DNA of 64,000 bases from a bacterium (GTDB lineage: Bacteria > UBP6 > UBA1177 > JAKLFG01): assembly GCA_022709425.1 (NCBI GenBank), contig JAKLIW010000004.1, positions 98,395 through 162,394 on the forward strand. The letters run 5' to 3'. The position numbers were made by a program, and so were the translations under genes. This document shows positions 35,276-43,146 of this stretch, in pieces; within the stretch, counting starts at the first letter, position 1, and each line of letters begins with the position of its first letter. The notes beneath the pieces were generated by a model, which did no database searches, was not told the DNA's origin, and saw only the letters and a program-made list of their open reading frames with translations.

Positions 35276-36243
35276 ACGCATCACCGTTAGTATCGCTCAT
35301 CCTCCCCGCCTACAACGCTGAGCGGCATATCGGTGCGGCGATACAAAGCATTCTTTCGCAGTCGTTCGCCGAGTTCGAACTTATTATTATCGATGACGGT
35401 TCGACCGACGATACGGTCGGGGTGACAAGCCGATTCAACGACCAGCGTATCCGCGTGCTCGGCAACGACGGCAACCGCGGCATCGTTTTTTCGCTGAACC
35501 GCGGCATCGAAGAGGCGCGCGGATGCTACATGGCCCGGATGGATGCCGACGATATCGCTCGCCCGGAACGGCTCATGCGACAGTTCACGTTCATGGAGGA
35601 TCATCCTGCGGTCGGACTGTGTGGTTCGTGGGCGCAGAAGTTCATCGCGTACGGGCCACGCTGGACACAGAGGGCGCAGACGAGTTCCGCCGAACTGAAA
35701 GCGTCGCTTTTATTCGCGACCCCCTTTGTCCATCCGACGGTGATGATCCGCCGGTCGGTGATGGATGCGCATGACCTGCGCTACCGTGATGAATTCCCCG
35801 CCGTAGAAGACTATCGCCTCTGGTGTGAGATGGCGCTGGTGACCGAACTGGCGGTCATCCCCGAGGTTCTGCTTGACTATCGGGTGTCGCTTTCGAGCGT
35901 TACCGGCGCGGTCTATCTTGATGGTAAGCGTTTGAATGATCGCCGCGAGATTCTTTTGAAACTCTGGTCCGACTATATCGAGAAAACGCTGGGATTCACA
36001 CCAAACAGAGAACGACTCGACGCGCACGCCTGCTTCTACGACCTCAGATTCGCCCGGGTATCGCCCGATAAGGTCGGGGCGGCACACCGTTGGCTGGACT
36101 TTCTGCAACAGGCGAACGGGGAGCGGAAGTTCTTCGATGGCGCGGCGCTTGCGACGGTTTGCAATGATGTGGGGCGTTCGCTGGATGTATTTTCACCAGC
36201 GGATGTCGCACGTCGAATATTGATTTCATTACTGGGCAAATAA
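35272..36243 (+). CDS. GT2 family glycosyltransferase
   Basis: A 323-residue GT-A enzyme starting at ATG 35272 (ATGA overlap). SLILPAYNAERHIGAAIQSI, LIIIDDGSTDDT and YMARMDADDIARPERLMRQ are typical. FPAVEDYRLWCEMAL carries the ED-Y motif with the likely catalytic base. It is similar in layout to the enzyme at 28453. Confidence 0.9.
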   Translation: MNASPLVSLILPAYNAERHIGAAIQSILSQSFAEFELIIIDDGSTDDTVGVTSRFNDQRIRVLGNDGNRGIVFSLNRGIEEARGCYMARMDADDIARPERLMRQFTFMEDHPAVGLCGSWAQKFIAYGPRWTQRAQTSSAELKASLLFATPFVHPTVMIRRSVMDAHDLRYRDEFPAVEDYRLWCEMALVTELAVIPEVLLDYRVSLSSVTGAVYLDGKRLNDRREILLKLWSDYIEKTLGFTPNRERLDAHACFYDLRFARVSPDKVGAAHRWLDFLQQANGERKFFDGAALATVCNDVGRSLDVFSPADVARRILISLLGK

Positions 36244-36244
36244 G

Positions 36245-37252
36245 ATGTTCGACAAGCCGACACTCATTATTACTCATTCTTTCCCTTTATCAACAGAAGA
36301 TTATCGAGGACGATTCATTGATGAGTTGTTGCTGCGTGGGGGAGATGCCGTGCCGGTGGTCGTTTTGACCCCTGACCCGAACGGTGCCGGGGTCGATGTG
36401 ATCGGACCGGTGACGATACACCGTTTTCGGTGGCCGCATGGTTACTTGGCCGGAAGGAGGATATACAATCCGTTCGACCTGCTCGTTTTTCTTAGAATGT
36501 TGCTCATTTTTGTCATTAAGGCGACAAAAATTGTCAACGCGTATCAGATTCAACATGTTTTTGCCTGCTGGGCGATCCCCGGCGGGCTGGCTGCGTTTTT
36601 TGTCAGGGTGTTTACCGGAGTTCCCTATACGGTATGGGCCTTAGGGACAGATATAAGTAAATTTAAGAACATACCGATACTTCTGCGGGCCATTTTCCAT
36701 TTTGCGACCGGAGTATATGCCAACAGCGAATTCCTGCGGGGAGAGATGCGCGGGTTGACCGGGCAACCGATCGATATCCTGCCGACGCGGAGTCGTTTGC
36801 CGGAGCCGGTGATGCCGCAGAACCCCATCGAGGTGCCGGAGAAAATGTTGGTGGTGGCGTTCGTCGGCCGGTTGGAACGGGTGAAGGGGATAGATATCTT
36901 TATTGACATAGCGCGTCAGGTGAAGAAAGAGCGGCCCGATATGCTGTTTGTGGTTTTTGGCGACGGCTCGCTCAAGGAATCGGTGACGGCGGCGGAAAAG
37001 GAGGGACTCGTGCGATGGGCGGGGCAGGTGAGTCCGGGCGAGTTGGCCTATTATGCCCGACGGATAGATGTGCTGTGCATCACCTCGCGTGAGGAGAGTA
37101 TGCCGGTCGTGGTGTGGGAGTTCCGCGACTATTGTCGGATACTTTCCTTTAATGTTGGGGACGTGGCGCGACATGTCCCGTCCGATGCGATCATGGATGA
37201 CGAAGAGGCATTGGTTCAACGATTAATGAAGATGCAAAAGAATCGTCAGTAG
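36245..37252 (+). CDS. GT4 family glycosyltransferase, last gene of the + strand operon
   Basis: A 335-residue GT-B enzyme, slightly short for GT4. LIITHSFPLSTEDYRGRFID is the opening and AFVGRLERVKGIDIFIDIAR the linker strand. The donor region ITSREESMPVVVWEFRDYC is atypical, and the C-terminal part after it is short; the usual E-x7-E is only partly kept. It converges with galE; the two coding ends overlap by seven bases. I see no terminator between them. Confidence 0.82.
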   Translation: MFDKPTLIITHSFPLSTEDYRGRFIDELLLRGGDAVPVVVLTPDPNGAGVDVIGPVTIHRFRWPHGYLAGRRIYNPFDLLVFLRMLLIFVIKATKIVNAYQIQHVFACWAIPGGLAAFFVRVFTGVPYTVWALGTDISKFKNIPILLRAIFHFATGVYANSEFLRGEMRGLTGQPIDILPTRSRLPEPVMPQNPIEVPEKMLVVAFVGRLERVKGIDIFIDIARQVKKERPDMLFVVFGDGSLKESVTAAEKEGLVRWAGQVSPGELAYYARRIDVLCITSREESMPVVVWEFRDYCRILSFNVGDVARHVPSDAIMDDEEALVQRLMKMQKNRQ

Positions 37253-38229
37253 GTTCGCTTCTTTTCCCAGTCGAGCGCCGTGCGGCAGATGAATTCCAGC
37301 GAATCGTAGGCAGGTTCCCAGTTCCATGCGCGCCGAACTTTTGCATTGTTGGCGATGAGTTTAGCCGGATCGCCGGGGCGGCGGGGGCCTTCGACCACTT
37401 TAAAGTCGACGCCGCTTACCCGCTTCATGGCGTCAAGCACCTCCCGGACGCTATAGCCGTGGCCGTAGCCGCAGTTGAAGATGTCTGAGTTTCCGCCGTT
37501 ATTCAGATGTTCCAGCGCCCTGATATGCAGTCCGGCCAGATCGGTGACGTGGATATAATCGCGGATGCCGGTGCCGTCGGGGGTGGGGAAGTCGGTGCCG
37601 AATATATTGACCTGCGGTCGTTTGCCCAGAGCCGCCTGCGCCGCCACTTTGATGAGGTGGGTTGCGTCGGGGAAACTCTGGCCGATCTTCCCGTCGGGGT
37701 CGGCGCCCGCCACATTGAAATAGCGCAGAATGACCGCCTTAAAGCGGTCCGGGAAAGCGCGGGTGGTATCGAGCAGTACCCGTTCGCTCATTAGTTTGCT
37801 CATGCCGTAGGGGTTGATGGGATCGAGGGCGCTGGTCTCCAAGACCACCCCATCGGCAGGTTCGCCATAAACGGCGGCCGTTGAGGAGAAAATGAATTTG
37901 CCGACGCCATATTTGATGCAGAGGCGGATCAGATTCGTCGTGTTGACGGTATTGTTCATATAATACTTGAGGGGATCGGAGACCGATTCGGGGACGACGA
38001 TATGGGCGGCGAAATGGATGACGGCATCGAAGCGTCCGTTTTTGAATATTTCCTCCGTCTTTTCGCGATCGGCAAGGTCGGCCTTGATCAGATCGCCGTA
38101 CAGGATGGCTGGGCGGTGACCGGTCGAAAGGTTGTCGAGGATGGTGATGGTGTGGTTGCCGATATCGCCAAGTAATTTAACGAGATGAGAGCCGATATAA
38201 CCGGCGCCGCCGGTTACCAGTAATCGCAT
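37246..38229 (-). CDS. galE: UDP-glucose 4-epimerase
   Basis: A 327-residue SDR enzyme interconverting UDP-Glc and UDP-Gal in the cytoplasm. LLVTGGAGYIGSHLVKLL binds NAD; SSTAAVYGEP and YGMSKLMSERVL (Y-x3-K) are catalytic. FNVAGADPDGKIGQ and DGTGIRDYIHVTDLA are characteristic of GalE. The ATG at 38229 is set by a strong AGGAGG seven bases upstream; an upstream in-frame ATG at 38250 has no such site. It is on the strand opposite the polysaccharide operon and divergent from pilin 3. Confidence 0.94.
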   Translation of the reverse strand: MRLLVTGGAGYIGSHLVKLLGDIGNHTITILDNLSTGHRPAILYGDLIKADLADREKTEEIFKNGRFDAVIHFAAHIVVPESVSDPLKYYMNNTVNTTNLIRLCIKYGVGKFIFSSTAAVYGEPADGVVLETSALDPINPYGMSKLMSERVLLDTTRAFPDRFKAVILRYFNVAGADPDGKIGQSFPDATHLIKVAAQAALGKRPQVNIFGTDFPTPDGTGIRDYIHVTDLAGLHIRALEHLNNGGNSDIFNCGYGHGYSVREVLDAMKRVSGVDFKVVEGPRRPGDPAKLIANNAKVRRAWNWEPAYDSLEFICRTALDWEKKRTY

Positions 38230-38297
38230 GGCTACCTCCTTGATCCGCACGATACCCTATCTCGAGGGAAAGCGGAAAGCAAGAAAAGATGAATTGA

Positions 38298-38312
38298 AGG
38301 AACATCTTTTGC
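38298..38312 (+). promoter_or_regulatory. Sigma-54 like promoter of pilin 3
   Basis: AGGAAC, five bases, TTGC: GG at 38299-38300 and GC at 38311-38312 in exact -24/-12 spacing, with two mismatches to the RpoN consensus. The hexamer is identical to that before pilin 2. It lies 52 bases before the pilin ATG, in the divergent region with galE. Confidence 0.7.
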
Positions 38313-38363
38313 TTAAATAATCTGTTGATTTATGAGTTCTATGACCATTTTGAGGAGTTGCAC

Positions 38364-38795
38364 ATGAAAGGGACGCGAGGGTTCACGTTGCTGGAGATCA
38401 TGATGGTCATCCTAATCATGAGCATTATGGCGGCTATCGCAATGCCGATGTATGCCGACTATACCGCCAAGTCAAGGACCGCAGAGGTCCCTATGGTCCT
38501 GAAATCGTTAGGTCAGTCTCAGATCAGTTTTTATGAGGTCGCGGGACATTATGCTCGAGAACTTGCGACCTTGGGATGGAAGACAAATAATGACTTGGCC
38601 TCGCCGAATGAATCTTACGGGTCTTTTTATATATTCAGCGTTTCCGAAAATGGCGGTTGCGATCCAGGGGCTGGAGCGCTGCCGGTTCCCGACGGATTGG
38701 CGATGGCAACGGTCATCTCCGGTATACCGGTTCCGCCTGATCAACGGGCAATGTGCATGGGAGCGGACCTAGACTACAAAACAAATGAGCCGTGA
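38364..38795 (+). CDS. Type IV pilin-like protein (pilin 3)
   Basis: A 143-residue prepilin: leader MKGTRG, then FTLLEIMMVILIMSIMAAIA and MPMYADYTAKSRTAEVPMVL. PilD would cut after Gly6; Glu5 of the mature protein is present. It shares the YxxDYTxKxRTxEVP stretch with pilins 1 and 2 but is more distant and smaller. It also has two Cys in the C-terminal half (GGCDPG and AMCMG) that could form a disulfide loop. The start is ATG 38364 with GAGGAG upstream. It stands alone between galE and the ankyrin gene. Confidence 0.9.
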   Translation: MKGTRGFTLLEIMMVILIMSIMAAIAMPMYADYTAKSRTAEVPMVLKSLGQSQISFYEVAGHYARELATLGWKTNNDLASPNESYGSFYIFSVSENGGCDPGAGALPVPDGLAMATVISGIPVPPDQRAMCMGADLDYKTNEP

Positions 38796-38805
38796 TCGTT
38801 CTTGA

Positions 38806-39996
38806 TCAGTTCTCGGGCCGGCAGGCTTTATGGCAACTTCCACAATTTCTTTCCAAATAGTCCATATCTAGTTTTTTGACCCGTTCACACGGTAATCCCG
38901 ACAGACAACCGACACAGACATCGATACGGTTCTGATCGCACTTTTCGCCTCCTTGGCCGGCAAGAAATTCTCCAAATCCTTGAAACGCTTGGGTTGCACA
39001 GCGTTTTCTGAAATCGCTGGAAAGTCCTTCGCGGCATTCGGCTACGCGGTCACAATATCCTCGTGCAACGGCCTTTGCGCTTAATTGCATCGCCGGGGGA
39101 ATAGCTGTTTTTTTGACCTTCATGTTTTGCATCTGGTAGTAGGCAAAGACGGCGGCGGCGCCGGCGAGGAGGAGCATTGCAAGCGCCACTAGGAGGGTAG
39201 GAAACTTCTTTTTGACCTCTTCGGTGATGGTTTCTTCCTTTCCTTTTGCTCGCTCTTCGGCGGCATGGCGTTCTTCTTCCGTTTTTTCGGCAAGGTATTT
39301 CTTCAGATCGGGTGTTTCGGCCAGCGAAACGGCGGAGTTTCCGTTGTTGTCGGTCATCTGCAGGGATGCGTTGCGGCTGAGGAGCATTTCGATGATGTCG
39401 CGGTGGCCGAATCGTACCGCGATCATAAGCGCCGTGCGTCCTTCATTGTTCTTGGCGTTGATGTTATCTATCTTGGGAAGCATTTCGCGAACGATCTCGG
39501 TCGCCCCTTTGGCTGACGCCTGCATGAGCGGGGTATAGTTCGTTGCCGAAGCGATGTTGACATTGGCTCCCTTGGAAAGGAGATATTCGGTAACATCGAA
39601 ATGGCAATTGCTGAGCGCCAGCATGAGCGGCGTGCGGCCGTCTTTTCCTTTTGCTTCGATATTTGCGCCGCACTCGACCAAGAGTTTCACGATATCCGAA
39701 GCGCCGAGCGATGCGGCGACCTGCAACGGCGTACGTTCTTCTTCATTGGTCGCGGCGAGGTTGGTTTTCTTTTCCAAAAAGCCGACAACGATATCGAGGT
39801 CTTTGCGTTGGATCGCCTCGAAGATATCCTTTGGCGCCGAAAAACTCTCATCAACCGTGGGGCTTAGAAGGGGCGCTTCTTCGACCGGGGTGATCGGTTC
39901 ATTGTTTCCGCTGTCGGTGTTTGCGCCTTGCTTCGGAGAATCTTTAGGAAGGTCATCGGAGAAAAGAGGAATATCTTTTTCCTTGTTGTCGGGCAT
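38806..39996 (-). CDS. Ankyrin-repeat membrane protein with cysteine-rich periplasmic tail
   Basis: A 396-residue protein. After an acidic, disordered N-terminus (~50 residues), about six ankyrin repeats follow (residues ~50-235), for example RTPLMLALSNCHFDVTEYLL and RTALMIAVRFGHRDIIEMLL. A charged EERAKGKEETITEEV linker leads to one membrane helix (TLLVALAMLLLAGAAAVFAY, near 268-290). The last ~90 residues contain ten cysteines, including YCDRVAEC, CVGCLSGLPC and CGSCHKAC, and would lie in the periplasm as a disulfide-bonded domain. There is no signal peptide, so the ankyrins should be cytoplasmic. ATG 39996 follows GGGGGAGCTGT. Function unknown; a transmembrane scaffold or sensor is a guess. 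Confidence 0.8.
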   Translation of the reverse strand: MPDNKEKDIPLFSDDLPKDSPKQGANTDSGNNEPITPVEEAPLLSPTVDESFSAPKDIFEAIQRKDLDIVVGFLEKKTNLAATNEEERTPLQVAASLGASDIVKLLVECGANIEAKGKDGRTPLMLALSNCHFDVTEYLLSKGANVNIASATNYTPLMQASAKGATEIVREMLPKIDNINAKNNEGRTALMIAVRFGHRDIIEMLLSRNASLQMTDNNGNSAVSLAETPDLKKYLAEKTEEERHAAEERAKGKEETITEEVKKKFPTLLVALAMLLLAGAAAVFAYYQMQNMKVKKTAIPPAMQLSAKAVARGYCDRVAECREGLSSDFRKRCATQAFQGFGEFLAGQGGEKCDQNRIDVCVGCLSGLPCERVKKLDMDYLERNCGSCHKACRPEN

Positions 39997-40028
39997 ACAG
40001 CTCCCCCACAATAATAACGGCCATAACG

Positions 40029-40034
40029 ATTATA
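40029..40034 (-). promoter_or_regulatory. Possible -10 box for the ankyrin gene
   Basis: A perfect TATAAT on the minus strand, 33 bases before the ATG. The matching -35 region (TGGATT at 17 bases) is weak, so this is tentative. Confidence 0.35.
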
Positions 40035-40075
40035 ATTTTACTTAAGGGGAAATCCAGAAATTTGTTGCAGGCGGG

Positions 40076-40408
40076 TCAGCAAAGGTCGGGGAATGACGGT
40101 TTGCGATGTCGCAGATCGGTGATTTTCTTTTTCCCTATCGGCGAGAGAGAGAAGATCATCTTGCGTTTGTCGTCGATACCGAGCGTGCGTTCTATCAGTT
40201 TTTTCCCTTCAAGGGTGCTCAGCACGCGAGACATGCGGGAAAGCGAAATCCCGAGCTCATGGGCTAGTTCGCCGCTGTTGCGGTGTTCTTTGTCGAGCGT
40301 GCAGAGCGTGAGCGCTTCGTTGATGGAGATGTTGAAGTCTTTTTTTAACACCACTTCGAAAGCATAAATAGCCCGGAACATTTCTTTTAACTTGCAAAGC
40401 TCCTTCAT
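40076..40408 (-). CDS. MarR-like winged-helix transcriptional regulator
   Basis: A 110-residue DNA-binding protein with the MarR-type winged helix: LTLCTLDKEHRNSGELAHEL, then the recognition helix GISLSRMSRVLSTLEGKKL and the wing IDDKRKMIFSLSPIGKK. It is shorter than typical MarR (about 140), with reduced dimerisation helices. The strong promoter at 40454-40482 places the transcript start near 40447, too close to the upstream ATG 40441, so ATG 40408, four bases after GGAGG, is preferred. It lies between the ankyrin gene and the divergent RCC1 gene; its targets are unknown but could include either. Confidence 0.82.
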   Translation of the reverse strand: MKELCKLKEMFRAIYAFEVVLKKDFNISINEALTLCTLDKEHRNSGELAHELGISLSRMSRVLSTLEGKKLIERTLGIDDKRKMIFSLSPIGKKKITDLRHRKPSFPDLC

Positions 40409-40453
40409 CATTCCTCCGAATATTTTGCAGTTCGAAGTCATTTGACACGAGCA

Positions 40454-40482
40454 ACTATATTGAGGCGTTGCCTGCTTGTCAA
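40454..40482 (-). promoter_or_regulatory. Sigma-70 promoter of the MarR-like gene
   Basis: On the minus strand TTGACA (40482-40477), 17 bases, TATAGT (40459-40454): a near-consensus promoter. GCAAC and GTTGC arms around the -10 region form a possible operator for autoregulation. Confidence 0.75.
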
Positions 40483-40500
40483 GGAGAGTTCCAAAAACTT

Positions 40501-40529
40501 TTGAAAAAACGATGCGCTTATGCTAGAGT
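40501..40529 (+). promoter_or_regulatory. Sigma-70 promoter of the RCC1-repeat gene
   Basis: TTGAAA (40501-40506), a 17-base spacer and TAGAGT (40524-40529), with an extended TGC immediately before the -10. It lies 31 bases upstream of the ATG. Confidence 0.65.
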
Positions 40530-40560
40530 CGGCCGTCGTATGTCCGATTGAGGGGAAGGG

Positions 40561-41826
40561 ATGCCGTTCAAAATTCGCCCGTTTATTTTTTTGGTATGTT
40601 TTTTAACCGCGCCGTTATGCCCCGCAACAGCGGCCGAAGAGGTCGTTGCGGGTTCGCCTTCCCTTCCGGAATTTCGGCATGTCTCGGCGGGTTATCAGCA
40701 TTCCTGTGCGGTGGGCGTCGATCGCGCGCTCTATTGCTGGGGCAATAACGCGGCGGCACAGCTGGGTACGGCCGATCAGGAGGATCATTTTATCCCGACC
40801 GAGGCGATAGTTCCTTCCATGCGGTGGGAGCGGGTGAGCGCAGGACGGTTCCATAGTTGCGGTATCGCCGCAAAAGATGGCGAGCGCCGTCTTTACTGTT
40901 GGGGTAGCAACGGGAGCGGTCAGCTCGGCACGGGCGATGATCGATCGGGGCCGAAACCGCTGGAGGTCAAAGGCGCCTATACCGATTGGCTACAGGTCAC
41001 CTCCGGCATATCGCATTCCTGCGCTATCAGGAGCGAGGGGGGCAGGAACGGTCTCTACTGCTGGGGAGAGAACAAGGCGGGGCAGGCGGGAGACCCGTCG
41101 TTCAATATTGTTCAGGTCCCGCGACCGCTGATGGGCAAACAGTACGGCTGGGTCTATGTCACCGGTGGTTTTTCTCATACCTGCGCCATCAGGGATGAGG
41201 AGGGAAAAAAGAAACTTTACTGTTGGGGCGCCAACAGCGACGGGCAATTGGGTCTTGGTGTTGTCGATAGGGCACATGCCGAACCGGCCGAGGTGAGCGG
41301 TGGTTTCGACGACTGGACGGCGGTGTCGGGCGGCTACTATCACACGTGCGGGATCCGTGATGAAGGCGGTTCCCGGAAGCTCTACTGTTGGGGAAACGGC
41401 GGGACGGGGCAACGCGGCGACGAGGGATCGGGCAAGAAGTTGACCCCGGTGTCCCTTGCCGGGACAAACGATTCTTGGCGCGCGCTGGCGGCGGGATCGA
41501 ATCATACCTGCGCTATCCGTGACGAAGGAACCGAACGGATGCTCTACTGTTGGGGTGACAACCGGTACGGTCAACTCGGTGCGGGAGGGATGGATCGATC
41601 GAATAAGCCGGTGAAGCTGCAAAGCTCTTACAGTGACTGGTCCCAGATGTCGGCGGGAGAGACCCATACCTGCGCGGTCCGCGACAACGGAGGCCGCCAT
41701 CAGCTCTTCTGTTGGGGCCGTAATCAATATGGTCAGTTGGGCGACGGGAGCGATGAGAGCCGTTTCGCGCCGATAGAGGTGACCGGGAAACCGTCGAAGA
41801 AATATAATCAGGGCGGCGGCAATTAA
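40561..41826 (+). CDS. Secreted RCC1-repeat beta-propeller protein
   Basis: A 421-residue exported protein. The signal peptide is IRPFIFLVCFLTAPLCPATA followed by AEE. Seven repeats of about 50 residues then fill the whole protein. Each follows the pattern W-x-x-V/M-S-A-G-x-x-H-S/T-C-A/G followed by L-Y-C-W-G-x-N-x-x-G-Q-L-G. Seven repeats make one complete RCC1 propeller. Every repeat carries one Cys in HxC and one in YCWG, so each blade could hold a disulfide, suited to the periplasm or cell surface. ATG 40561 is preceded by GAGGGGAAGGG. Such proteins are common in Myxococcota-type genomes; the ligand is unknown. Confidence 0.88.
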   Translation: MPFKIRPFIFLVCFLTAPLCPATAAEEVVAGSPSLPEFRHVSAGYQHSCAVGVDRALYCWGNNAAAQLGTADQEDHFIPTEAIVPSMRWERVSAGRFHSCGIAAKDGERRLYCWGSNGSGQLGTGDDRSGPKPLEVKGAYTDWLQVTSGISHSCAIRSEGGRNGLYCWGENKAGQAGDPSFNIVQVPRPLMGKQYGWVYVTGGFSHTCAIRDEEGKKKLYCWGANSDGQLGLGVVDRAHAEPAEVSGGFDDWTAVSGGYYHTCGIRDEGGSRKLYCWGNGGTGQRGDEGSGKKLTPVSLAGTNDSWRALAAGSNHTCAIRDEGTERMLYCWGDNRYGQLGAGGMDRSNKPVKLQSSYSDWSQMSAGETHTCAVRDNGGRHQLFCWGRNQYGQLGDGSDESRFAPIEVTGKPSKKYNQGGGN

Positions 41827-41853
41827 AGACCGCGCCGCATACAGGAGGATCGC

Positions 41854-43143
41854 ATGAAACACCCCATCGAACCCATTATCGATCTTTTCGGCTTTCTCGA
41901 CGAGAGTCCGACCATGTTCCACGCGACCGAAGCGATAGTCCGGCGGCTTGAAGCGGGCGGCTTCGAGCGGCTGGGCGAAGGCGATGAGTGGACGCTGAAG
42001 AGCGGCAAGGGTTACTTCGTCGTACGCAACGATTCGGCGGTCATCGCGTTCCGCGTCGGCCGGAAGAATCCGTGGCAGAGTGGCTTCATGATGGCGGGCG
42101 CCCACACCGACAGCCCGCTGCTCAAGATAAAGCCCGAGGCCGAGAGCATGGGCAAGAATGTCGTCCGTGTCGCTACCGAGATCTACGGCGGCCCGATAGT
42201 CTCGACCTGGCTCGACCGCAACCTCGCCGTCGCCGGACGGGTGATGGTGAAGGGGAAAGGCGGTTGGGAGGCGCGGACCGTGGATACCGAACGGGCGGTC
42301 GCCATCGTTCCCAATCTGGCAATACACATGAACCGCGAGGTCAACAAGGGGTTCGAATACAATCCGCAGAACCATCTGCAGGCGGTGCTGTGCGCCGATG
42401 CGAAGGGGGGCGACGGCTGGCAGGTGCTCAAGGGGCTGGTCGCCGAGGCGATCGATGTGCCGGTGACGGCGGTCGGCGAGATGGACCTCTATCTCTACGA
42501 TCCTCAGCCGGCGGTGCGGTTCGGCCGCGACGACGAACTCTATTCATCGGGCCGTATCGACAACCTCGCCTCGTGTCATGCGATACTCGCCGCGTTCCTC
42601 GACGCTAAGCCGGGCGACGCGACGGCGGTGGCGCTGTTCTACGACAACGAGGAGATCGGTTCACGCACGCCGATGGGGGCCGACAGCGGCTTCACCGCGA
42701 CGGTGCTCGAACGGATCGTCATGGCGCACGACGCCGGCCGCGAGGAGTTCCACCGGGCGCTGGCCAAGTCGTTCCTCGTTTCCTGCGACGCGGCCCACGC
42801 GCTGCATCCCAATTTCCCCGAAAAGCACGATCCGGCCTATGCGCCGCTCATGAACGGCGGCCCGGTCATCAAGGTGAGCGCCGGCTTCAAATATGCGACG
42901 ACCGCCGTCACGGCCGAGAGATTCCGTGAACTGTGCCGCCGCGCCGGAGTGCCGTGCCAGAAGATCGCGAACCGCTCCGATGTCCCGTCGGGGAGCACCA
43001 TCGGTCCGATGACCACTGCGCTCCTGTCGGTGCCGGGCGTCGATGTGGGGGTGCCGATGTGGGCGATGCACAGCGTCCGCGAAACGGCCGGGACGCGCGA
43101 TCACCTGTCGATCATCTCTGCGCTGAAGGAATTGTACCGCTAG
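41854..43143 (+). CDS. apeB: M18 family aminopeptidase
   Basis: A 429-residue cytoplasmic di-zinc metallopeptidase that removes acidic or hydrophobic N-terminal residues. Metal ligands and catalytic motifs are present: GAHTDSPLLKIKPE, SSGRIDNLASCHA, FYDNEEIGS, LVSCDAAHALHPNFPEKHDP, and the C-terminal PMWAMHSVRETAGTRDH with a ligand histidine. The length fits the family. It starts at ATG 41854, 27 bases after the RCC1 gene, with AGGAGG upstream, so it is probably co-transcribed with it. It converges with the Lcl-domain gene. Confidence 0.93.
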   Translation: MKHPIEPIIDLFGFLDESPTMFHATEAIVRRLEAGGFERLGEGDEWTLKSGKGYFVVRNDSAVIAFRVGRKNPWQSGFMMAGAHTDSPLLKIKPEAESMGKNVVRVATEIYGGPIVSTWLDRNLAVAGRVMVKGKGGWEARTVDTERAVAIVPNLAIHMNREVNKGFEYNPQNHLQAVLCADAKGGDGWQVLKGLVAEAIDVPVTAVGEMDLYLYDPQPAVRFGRDDELYSSGRIDNLASCHAILAAFLDAKPGDATAVALFYDNEEIGSRTPMGADSGFTATVLERIVMAHDAGREEFHRALAKSFLVSCDAAHALHPNFPEKHDPAYAPLMNGGPVIKVSAGFKYATTAVTAERFRELCRRAGVPCQKIANRSDVPSGSTIGPMTTALLSVPGVDVGVPMWAMHSVRETAGTRDHLSIISALKELYR

Positions 43144-43146
43144 CTA

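Noticed and set aside
38780..38812. TGATC...GATCA hairpin between pilin 3 and the ankyrin gene as terminator
   Set aside because: The stem is only five bases with no T tract on either strand.
40990..42375. A 461-residue antisense open frame across the RCC1 and aminopeptidase genes
   Set aside because: It is opposite two well-supported genes, has no recognisable domain and arises from the GC-rich codon pattern.
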